This document shows positions 15,737-22,537 of a stretch of 25,026 nucleotides of DNA, in pieces; position 1 is the first letter of the stretch; every line of letters begins with the position of its first letter. A program made the position numbers and the translations under genes. The notes beneath the pieces are model-generated. The model saw only the letters and a program-made list of their open reading frames with translations. It was not told the origin of the DNA and searched no databases. The stretch comes from an uncultured Prevotella sp. (GTDB lineage: Bacteria; Bacteroidota; Bacteroidia; Bacteroidales; Bacteroidaceae). The stretch lies in NCBI GenBank assembly GCA_900769055.1, contig CAAGFF010000266.1:1-25026 (forward strand), given 5' to 3'.

Positions 15737-18100
15737 ATGAGGCACATATTTATTATAATAATGTGTGTTGTGTGCTCTGGCACATTGAGAGCGCAGAATA
15801 ATATTCCCGTATATCTTGACGAGACGAAGGGAATAGAGCAACGTGTTGAGGATGCCCTGTCACGGATGACCCTTGACGAGAAGATTCGCGTCATCCATGC
15901 TCAGAGCAAGTTCTCGTCAGCAGGTGTTCCACGTTTGGGCTTTCCTGATTTCTGGACTGATGACGGTCCTCATGGCGTGCGCCCCGACGTGCTTTGGGAC
16001 GAGTGGGAACAGGCTGGTCAGACCAATGACTCATGTGTGGCCTTCCCGGCTCTCACCTGTCTTGCTGCTACATGGAATCCTCAGCTCTCGCGTCTTTATG
16101 GCGAGAGTCTTGGCGAGGAGGCCCTGTATCGTGGAAAGGACATGATACTTGGTCCAGGTGTTAACATCTTCCGCACTCCGCTTAACGGACGTAACTTCGA
16201 GTATATGGGCGAGGATCCTTTTTTGGCATCAAGGATGGTTGTTCCTTATATACAGGGATTGCAGTCGAAGGGTGTTGCCGCATGTGTAAAGCACTATGCC
16301 CTGAACAACGATGAGGAATATCGTCATCAGGTTAATGTCATAGTCAGCGACCGTGCCCTGCACGAGATTTATCTTCCTGCCTTCAAAGCTGCCGTGACTG
16401 AGGGCAAGGCCTGGAGCATCATGGGAGCATACAACCTCTACAAGAATCAGCACAACTGCCATAACGAGACGCTGCTTAACAAGATTCTAAAGCACGACTG
16501 GCAGTATGATGGTGTTGTCGTTTCTGATTGGGGCGGTTGCCATGACACCGACGAGGCTGTTCTCAACGGTCTTGATTTGGAGTTTGGCACATGGACTGAT
16601 GGTCTGACCATGGGCGCAACCAATGCGTATGACAACTATTATCTGGCTGTCCCGTACAAGCGGCTGATAAATGAGGGCAAGTACACCACCAAGGAACTTG
16701 ATGACAAGGTGCGTCGTGTGTTGCGTCTTTTCTATCGTACTACGATGAACCGTCAGCGTCCTCATGGCTTCCTCTGCTCCGAGAGCCATTATGAGGCGGC
16801 AAGGAGAATTGCCGAGGAGGGAATTGTATTGCTAAAGAATACGGCCCCCGTCACAGCCCCCCTTCCCCCCGGCGGGGGGTTAAAGGACAGGGGAAAGCCT
16901 ATCCTGCCATTAGATTTCTCTGTACCCCCCACTGGGGGGCAGGGGGGCTCTCTCTCCGGGGGGCAGGGGGGCCGTGTGCTCGTCGTAGGCGAGAATGCTA
17001 TTAAGATGATGACTGTTGGAGGTGGCTCCTCTTCACTGAAGGTGCAGCGTGAGGTTTCGCCTCTTGATGGACTGCGTAACCGTCTCAAAGGTATAGCCGA
17101 AGTTGATTTTGCCCGAGGATATGTGGGTGATGTCACGGGGGCATACAATGGTGTCACTACAGGACAGGACTTGGCTGATTCGCGTAGTGAGGCGGAACTG
17201 ATTGCCGAGGCTGTGGAGAAAGCCAAGACAGCTGACTATGTGATAGTGTTTGGCGGTCTGAACAAGAGTGATTTCCAGGACTGCGAGGGTCACGACCGTA
17301 AGGCTTATGACTTGCCATACGCACAGAATGCGCTGGTAGAGGCTTTGGCGAAAGTCAATCCCCGTCTCGTGTTCGTGAACATATCAGGCAATCCTGTCGC
17401 TATGCCATGGATAAAGAATGTGCCAGCTGTTGTTCAGGGCTGGTTTATTGGCTCAGAGTCGGGCAATGCGCTTGCCTCCATTCTCGTTGGCGATGCCAAT
17501 CCTTCTGGTAAGTTGCCGTTCTCGTGGATGCAGAGTCTTGACCATTATGGTGCCCATGCCCTCGGTGCTTATCCCGGAACATGGCGTGCTGACGAGAAGA
17601 TTATCGATGAGGAATACAAGGAGGACATATTCGTAGGCTACCGTTGGGCTGACAAGCAGAAATTGCAGCCGCTGTTCCCGTTCGGTCATGGCCTGAGCTA
17701 CACAACCTTCGAGTATGGCAAGGCTACTATTGAGGCTTGTGAGTCATCGCAGCAGCCGGCAGCCGGCAATGCCGAAAGTCTTGCGACAGATACTCCTCTT
17801 TACAAGGTTCGCCTTACCCTTCGCAATACAGGCACATGCGCAGGTGCGGAGACGGTTCAACTCTACATTCGTGACGTGAAATCATCGGTAGCCCGTCCGC
17901 TAAAGGAACTGAAAGACTTCCGAAAGGTGGCTTTGGAGCCGGGAGAGGCACGAGAGGTGGAATTCAATATCTCACGGACGCAACTAAGTTACTATGATGA
18001 CGTAAAGGGCGAATGGACAACAGAGCCAGGAAAGTTCGAGGCTTGGATAGGCTCCTCCGCAACGGACATCAAGGCGAAGGTGACGTTTGTGCTGAGATGA
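15737..18100 (+). CDS. GH3 beta-glucosidase (first), with in-frame G-run insert
   Basis: 787 residues with a signal peptide (1-19, ending LRAQ), so periplasmic. The (alpha/beta)8 domain carries the KHYALNN motif and nucleophile Asp264 in VVVSDWGG. The second domain has the probable acid/base Glu517 in CEGHDRKAYDLP. A fibronectin-III-like domain closes the protein (about 680-787). It would remove glucose from the non-reducing end of oligosaccharides released by GH16. Residues about 374-412 are a Pro/Gly-rich linker (APLPPGGGLKDRG..., ending GGQGG) encoded by the palindromic element, placed between VLLKN and the first strand of domain 2 (VLVVGENA). GH3 enzymes normally have only a short ILPL-type connection here. 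Reading frame and catalytic residues are intact. It starts 11 nt after GH16. Confidence 0.93.
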   Translation: MRHIFIIIMCVVCSGTLRAQNNIPVYLDETKGIEQRVEDALSRMTLDEKIRVIHAQSKFSSAGVPRLGFPDFWTDDGPHGVRPDVLWDEWEQAGQTNDSCVAFPALTCLAATWNPQLSRLYGESLGEEALYRGKDMILGPGVNIFRTPLNGRNFEYMGEDPFLASRMVVPYIQGLQSKGVAACVKHYALNNDEEYRHQVNVIVSDRALHEIYLPAFKAAVTEGKAWSIMGAYNLYKNQHNCHNETLLNKILKHDWQYDGVVVSDWGGCHDTDEAVLNGLDLEFGTWTDGLTMGATNAYDNYYLAVPYKRLINEGKYTTKELDDKVRRVLRLFYRTTMNRQRPHGFLCSESHYEAARRIAEEGIVLLKNTAPVTAPLPPGGGLKDRGKPILPLDFSVPPTGGQGGSLSGGQGGRVLVVGENAIKMMTVGGGSSSLKVQREVSPLDGLRNRLKGIAEVDFARGYVGDVTGAYNGVTTGQDLADSRSEAELIAEAVEKAKTADYVIVFGGLNKSDFQDCEGHDRKAYDLPYAQNALVEALAKVNPRLVFVNISGNPVAMPWIKNVPAVVQGWFIGSESGNALASILVGDANPSGKLPFSWMQSLDHYGAHALGAYPGTWRADEKIIDEEYKEDIFVGYRWADKQKLQPLFPFGHGLSYTTFEYGKATIEACESSQQPAAGNAESLATDTPLYKVRLTLRNTGTCAGAETVQLYIRDVKSSVARPLKELKDFRKVALEPGEAREVEFNISRTQLSYYDDVKGEWTTEPGKFEAWIGSSATDIKAKVTFVLR
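16856..16972 (+). repeat. 117-nt protein-coding palindromic G/C-run element, copy 1
   Basis: It starts exactly on a codon and spans 39 codons. Left end 16856-16879 has C6, C6, G6 tracts; right end 16925-16948 has C6, G6, G6. The two 24-nt ends are inverted repeats of each other at 21 of 24 positions, with 45 nt between. A 24-nt tail (16949-16972) repeats the G6-CA-G6-C block. It differs from copy 2 at only 6 of 117 positions. Tracts at 16934, 16942, 16958 and 16966 form a four-G6 quadruplex motif on the coding strand. Confidence 0.9.
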
Positions 18101-18159
18101 TATCTTTGAACTCTAAACATTCAAATCTTCAATATTGATGCAAAAATAGTCATTAATTA

Positions 18160-18191
18160 CTTGTGTAAGACAAGAATTTTTGATATTTTTG
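18160..18191 (+). promoter_or_regulatory. Internal promoter before the second GH3
   Basis: CTTG at 18160-18163 and TATTTTTG at 18184-18191, spaced 20 nt, fit the Bacteroidota -33/-7 pattern. The ATG at 18213 follows 21 nt later. It sits in a 112-nt gap and may let the second GH3 be expressed apart from the operon. Confidence 0.6.
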
Positions 18192-18212
18192 CAGAAGAAT
18201 AACTGAAAACCT

Positions 18213-20564
18213 ATGAAAAGAATTTCTGTGATTGCGGCAGCCTTACTTGCTGCTTTGTCGGTATCAGCCCAGAAGTTGCCGATGAGAGAATATGTTGACA
18301 ACCTGATGTCGAAAATGACATTGGACGAGAAGATAGGACAGCTGAATCTTTTGCCTGGAGGCGATGTTACAACGGGAGCTGTTATGAACAGTCCACTGGC
18401 ACAGCTTGCTGCCGATGGCAAGCTCGGTGCGGTGTTGAACTTCAAGGGGCAGGATAAGGTGCGCGAGCTCCAGACTGTGGCAGTAAAGAAAAGCCGGCTG
18501 GGCATTCCGCTACTTATAGGCCTTGATGTCATACATGGCAATCAGACAGTCTTCCCCATACCATTGGCGCAGTCGTGCTCCTGGGATATTGCTGCCATTG
18601 AGGAAGGTGCGCGCATAGCAGCCAAGGAGGCTACGGCGCAAGGTATCAACTGGGTATACAGCCCTATGGTGGATATTTCGGTAGAGCCTCGTTGGGGACG
18701 TGTAGCCGAGGGAGCTGGCGAAGACCCTTATCTGGGCAGCCGAGTAGCTGAGGCTTTGGTCCGTGGCTATCAGGGCAACTACGGCAAGGAGAATGCCATG
18801 GCCTGCGTAAAACATTTTGCGCTTTATGGTGCCGCTGAGGCTGGACGGGACTACAACACCGTAGACATGAGCCGTGTGAGAATGTTCAACCAGTATCTTC
18901 CCCCATATAAGGCAGCAGCCGATGCGGGTGCTGGCTCGTTCATGTCGTCGTTCAATGTCGTTGACGGCATTCCTGCTACGTGCAACCGCTGGTTGCTTAC
19001 CGACCTGCTGCGCGACAGATGGTCGTATGATGGTTTCGTTGTTACTGACTATGGCTCGATAGGTGAGGCCTGCGTCCATGGTCTTGGCGATTTGTCAACG
19101 ACAACAGAACTGGCAATAAAGGCTGGTACGGACATGGACATGTGTTCCAAGGCATTCATTGACAAGCTTCGTGTCCTGGTGGAGAGCGGACGTGTGAGCA
19201 TTGACGATATTGACCGTGCCTGCCGTCGTGTGCTTGAGGCAAAATATAAGCTTGGACTCTTTGCTGACCCCTACCGCTTCTGCGAGCCAAAGCGTCTGAA
19301 GACTGACCTCTATACAGAGGAACACAGAAAGGCTGCAAGGGATTTGGCAGCTGAGACATTCGTGCTGTTGAAGAATGAGGCCCCCCTTCCCCCCGGTGGG
19401 GGGTTAAAGGACAGGGGAAAGCCTATCCTGCCATTTGATTTCTCAACACCCCCCACCGGGGGGCAGGGGGGCTCTCTCTCCGGGGGGCAGGGGGGCTTTA
19501 CTATTGCCCTCATAGGTCCTCTTGCCGACAACCGTACCAATATGGTTGGCTGTTGGTCTACCGCCGATACTCCTGAGCTGTATTCAACATTGAAAGAGGC
19601 TATGGAGCGTGCTGTTGGCGACAAGGCTCAGGTGGTCTTTGCCCAGGGATGCAATATCTATGCAGATGAGGCAACCCAGGATGGAGCCTCTTTCGGTCGC
19701 CACATTCCACGTGTTGACGACGCCCAGGCCAAAGCAGAGGCTTTGCGTGTGGCTGCCGATGCTGATGTCGTTGTTTGCGCAATGGGTGAGATGGCGGAGA
19801 TGAGTGGCGAAAGCTCGTCACGTACCGACCTCACATTACCTGATGTGCAGATGTCGTTGCTTAAAGACCTCGTAGCAACAGGCAAGCCTGTAGTACTGCT
19901 GAACTTCTCTGGCCGTCCGACCATTATGTCGTGGGAGGCAGAGAACGTTACGGCAATAATGAATGTGTGGTTTGGCGGCTCGGAGACTGGCGATGCCATC
20001 TGTGATGTCCTCTTCGGTAAGAAGTCGCCGTCTGGCCATCTGACAATGACTATGCCAAAGACGCTTGGCCAGATACCTATCTACTACAGCCATCTCAACA
20101 CTGGCCGCCCTGTTCTGGCTGGTACGCCTGTGTTCCGGAAATATCAGAGCAACTATATTGATGAGCGCAATGAGCCTCTCTATCCTTTTGGCTATGGATT
20201 GAGCTACACCACATTCGAGTATGGCAAGCCGCAATTGAGCGGTACAACGATGAATGCTGATGGCAAACTAACCATTACGGTCAATGTGAAGAATACCGGT
20301 AACTATGACGGTGACGAGGTTGTACAGATGTATATCCGTGACCTGGCGGCCACAATAAGCCGTCCCGTGAAGGAGCTGAAGGGGTTTGAGCGCATTTCGC
20401 TGAAGGCTGGTGAGAGCAGGGATGTCAGCTTCGACATAGATATTGACAAGCTAAAGTTCTATAACAGCGACTTGCAGTATGTTGCCGAGCCAGGTGATTT
20501 CGAGGTCATGGTGGGAGGAAATAGCCGTGACGTACAGAAGGTTAAATTCACATTGAGGTTATAA
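18213..20564 (+). CDS. GH3 beta-glucosidase (second, BglX-like), with in-frame G-run insert
   Basis: 783 residues, close to the BglX length (about 765) once the insert is subtracted. Signal peptide 1-19 (ending VSAQ). Conserved GH3 blocks: LLIGLDVIHGNQTVFP, SPMVDISVEPRWGRVAEGAGEDP, KHFALYGAAEAGRDYN, nucleophile Asp279 in FVVTDYGS, second-domain IALIGPLADN and probable acid/base Glu533 in SGESSSRTDLTLP. An FnIII-like C-terminal domain follows YPFGYGLSYTTFEY. It is probably a periplasmic exo-beta-glucosidase, with different linkage or chain-length preference from the first GH3, given the divergence. Residues about 390-428 are the element-encoded linker. It has its own promoter and ends directly at the heptad-repeat array. 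Confidence 0.94.
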   Translation: MKRISVIAAALLAALSVSAQKLPMREYVDNLMSKMTLDEKIGQLNLLPGGDVTTGAVMNSPLAQLAADGKLGAVLNFKGQDKVRELQTVAVKKSRLGIPLLIGLDVIHGNQTVFPIPLAQSCSWDIAAIEEGARIAAKEATAQGINWVYSPMVDISVEPRWGRVAEGAGEDPYLGSRVAEALVRGYQGNYGKENAMACVKHFALYGAAEAGRDYNTVDMSRVRMFNQYLPPYKAAADAGAGSFMSSFNVVDGIPATCNRWLLTDLLRDRWSYDGFVVTDYGSIGEACVHGLGDLSTTTELAIKAGTDMDMCSKAFIDKLRVLVESGRVSIDDIDRACRRVLEAKYKLGLFADPYRFCEPKRLKTDLYTEEHRKAARDLAAETFVLLKNEAPLPPGGGLKDRGKPILPFDFSTPPTGGQGGSLSGGQGGFTIALIGPLADNRTNMVGCWSTADTPELYSTLKEAMERAVGDKAQVVFAQGCNIYADEATQDGASFGRHIPRVDDAQAKAEALRVAADADVVVCAMGEMAEMSGESSSRTDLTLPDVQMSLLKDLVATGKPVVLLNFSGRPTIMSWEAENVTAIMNVWFGGSETGDAICDVLFGKKSPSGHLTMTMPKTLGQIPIYYSHLNTGRPVLAGTPVFRKYQSNYIDERNEPLYPFGYGLSYTTFEYGKPQLSGTTMNADGKLTITVNVKNTGNYDGDEVVQMYIRDLAATISRPVKELKGFERISLKAGESRDVSFDIDIDKLKFYNSDLQYVAEPGDFEVMVGGNSRDVQKVKFTLRL
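19380..19496 (+). repeat. 117-nt protein-coding palindromic G/C-run element, copy 2
   Basis: Same length, codon phase and position in the protein as copy 1. Ends 19380-19403 and 19449-19472 are inverted repeats at 23 of 24 positions, better than in copy 1. Each end is itself a C6-NNN-G6 hairpin. G6 tracts begin at 19458, 19466, 19482 and 19490 (loops CA, 10 nt, CA). Interior 19404-19448 encodes LKDRGKPILPFDFST. No target-site duplication is evident. Confidence 0.9.
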
Positions 20565-20740
20565 GGTCAAAGGTCTAAGGTCTAAGGTCTAAGGTCTAAG
20601 GTCAAAGGTCAAAGGCCACACGGGGGCAGGGAGGCTTCAAGTCTAAGGTTTTGGCCTCAGACCTTAGACCTCAGACCTCAGACCTTAGACCTTTGACCTT
20701 TGACCTTAGACCTTAGACCTTAGACCTTTGACCTTAGACC
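20565..20740. repeat. Heptanucleotide inverted array (GGTCTAA/GGTCAAA)
   Basis: Seven head-to-tail 7-nt units on the plus strand (20565-20613: one GGTCAAA, four GGTCTAA, two GGTCAAA) follow the GH3 stop directly. After a 43-nt middle come twelve units in the opposite orientation (20657-20740: TTAGACC, TTTGACC, TCAGACC). The arms can pair into a hairpin of at least 35 bp. The middle contains a decayed G-run block at 20621-20635 (C, G5, CA, G3, A, G2, C). The hairpin could end transcription from either side, since it separates the GH3 gene from the regulator. No reading frame is supported here. Confidence 0.88.
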
Positions 20741-20775
20741 TTTCAACTTGAATAAAGATTATAACAGTATCTCTG

Positions 20776-22443
20776 ATGGTAAACCGATTTTTATCCCTTT
20801 TCCTATTGTCGTTGTCGACCATCATGCCTCAGAGCATGGTGGCCGACAATGAGGCTTTATATAATCGTTTAGACAGCCTGATAGCTGTTTCAAAAAAATA
20901 TGTCGATATCAGGCTTCAGCGTATAGACGCCTTGCGCCATAAGCTTGCGTCAGCAAATGATTTGGAGGCACGCTATCAGTTGGCGTTTCGCCTATACGAA
21001 GAATACATGCCTTACCAGAGTGATTCTGCCATGACCTATATCGGGCAATGTGTTGACATAGCCGGCAGTATGGGGGATGCGACGCGGTTGTGCAAGGACA
21101 AAGCCTTGATGGCATATTTGTGTTCCTCCACGGGACAGTATGTGGAGGCTTTAGACATACTCGGAGATATTGACACGACGAATGTCGGCTCGCATGCACT
21201 GTCGCAGTATTTCATTTCGCTCGTTCATTTGTATGGCGAATTAGGCTATTACGGCAATGTGCCATCGCAGAAAAAACTGTTCTTTGAAAAGCAACAGGAT
21301 TATATGAGGGAAATGTACAGGGTAACACCCACTGATAATGACTACTACCTGCAACGCAAGGAGATGGACTGTTACAACCGTAAGGCATACAGGGAGGCAC
21401 TGGAGATAAATGATGTTCGTATGTCCAAGGTTCAGGCGTATTCGCATCAGTATGCCATCGTCGCATATTACCGTCACATGCATCTGAAAATGCTTGGCAA
21501 TGAGGAAGACGCCATGGAGTGGCTCGCCAAATCGGCCATCAGCGATGTCCTCAATGCCGTAATGGACCAGGGGTCACTATGGGAACTTGCCAATATGCTA
21601 TATGGTAGAGGACAGATGTCACGTGCCAGAAACTATATTTCATTTGCATGGGAGTGTGCCAATGTCTATAGCACCCATATGAGAAGCTTGCAGATTTCTC
21701 CTGTACTCTCCACTATTGACAAACAGTATCAGGAGGACATGGAGGAGACCAATAATGCGCTATCGGTAATGACCATAGCTATCAGCGTACTTGTCGTCGT
21801 TCTTCTGATGGTTCTGTTCCATGAGTACAAGCAGCGCAGAAGGCTCAGGGAGGCTCACAGCACGTTGAGTTTGCGCAACGATGATATGCGAAGGCTTAAC
21901 GAAGAGCTGAGAATGGTCAATCAGGCGCTCGACGACACCAACCGCCAGTTGCAGGCAATAGTAAGCCAGCTCAATGAGCAGACAAGGGTGAAGGATGTAT
22001 ATGTTGGACGGTTCATGAGCCTCTGTTCTGACTATATCGACAAAATAGACGATTTCCGTAAGAGGGTAAACAGAATGGTCAAGGGCCATGAGTATGAGGA
22101 GCTGTACAGGCTGACCAAATCGACTGATATGAAGACAATGGAGATAGAGAACTTGTATGCTGCTTTCGACAATGCCTTCTTGCATCTTTTCCCCAATTTT
22201 ATTTCTGATTTTAACGCCCTTCTGTTACCAGACGAGCGGATAGTTGTTCAGGGCGAGTATAAGCTCAATACCACTTTGCGCATCTTCGCGCTTATCCGTC
22301 TGGGCATTGACGACAGTTCCCGTATCGCTAAGTTCCTGCATTATTCGGTCAATACCATATATAATTATCGGGCACGTATAAAAGGTGTTGCCATTACCCA
22401 CCGTGACGATTTTGAGACGCGGGTAAAGAATATTGGAATGTAA
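20776..22443 (+). CDS. SusR-like membrane regulator (TPR, TM, coiled coil, HTH; DUF6377-type)
   Basis: 555 residues. Signal peptide about 1-23. Residues 30-320 are helical TPR-like repeats (for example ARYQLAFRLYEEYMPYQSDSA, QYVEALDILGDI) placed in the periplasm. A TM helix spans about 330-352 (MTIAISVLVVVLLMVLF). A cytoplasmic coiled coil (about 355-410, LRNDDMRRLNEELRMVN) follows. The C-terminus carries a LuxR-type HTH (about 507-545, IRLGIDDSSRIAKFLHYSVN then TIYNYRARIK). This layout is that of the SusR/DUF6377 family, which senses an oligosaccharide in the periplasm and activates the nearby susCD operon. Placed right after the beta-glucan locus, it is the best candidate regulator of it. 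No clear promoter is seen; its 5' region is the heptad array. Confidence 0.85.
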   Translation: MVNRFLSLFLLSLSTIMPQSMVADNEALYNRLDSLIAVSKKYVDIRLQRIDALRHKLASANDLEARYQLAFRLYEEYMPYQSDSAMTYIGQCVDIAGSMGDATRLCKDKALMAYLCSSTGQYVEALDILGDIDTTNVGSHALSQYFISLVHLYGELGYYGNVPSQKKLFFEKQQDYMREMYRVTPTDNDYYLQRKEMDCYNRKAYREALEINDVRMSKVQAYSHQYAIVAYYRHMHLKMLGNEEDAMEWLAKSAISDVLNAVMDQGSLWELANMLYGRGQMSRARNYISFAWECANVYSTHMRSLQISPVLSTIDKQYQEDMEETNNALSVMTIAISVLVVVLLMVLFHEYKQRRRLREAHSTLSLRNDDMRRLNEELRMVNQALDDTNRQLQAIVSQLNEQTRVKDVYVGRFMSLCSDYIDKIDDFRKRVNRMVKGHEYEELYRLTKSTDMKTMEIENLYAAFDNAFLHLFPNFISDFNALLLPDERIVVQGEYKLNTTLRIFALIRLGIDDSSRIAKFLHYSVNTIYNYRARIKGVAITHRDDFETRVKNIGM

Positions 22444-22470
22444 GGTCAAAAATTATAGTATTTTTCCCAA

Positions 22471-22508
22471 ATATTGGTTCCCATATTGGTAGGAAAGTGG
22501 TACTTTTG
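22471..22508 (+). promoter_or_regulatory. GH28 promoter with direct repeat
   Basis: TACTTTTG at 22501-22508, followed by CA, is a perfect -7 box, 30 nt before ATG 22538. ATATTGGT occurs twice, at 22471-22478 and 22483-22490, 12 bp apart and directly upstream of the -7, where an activator would bind. There is no exact TTTG at -33; TTGG at 22474-22477 is 23 nt away. Confidence 0.55.
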
Positions 22509-22537
22509 CACCAAATTTATCTTAATCCTATTTTCTG

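Noticed and set aside
16856..16972. GH3 insert as an assembly or sequencing artefact
   Set aside because: It occurs twice, in frame, with different bases in loops and interior, and both GH3 frames stay open; still worth confirming with long reads because of the G runs.
16789..17226. Antisense frame over the GH3 insert, Pro/Cys rich
   Set aside because: It is the reverse reading of the C-run element and GH3 codons; the sense frame is a full GH3.
20565..20740. Heptad array as a CRISPR
   Set aside because: Units are 7 nt with no spacers, orientation flips in the middle, and no cas gene is near.
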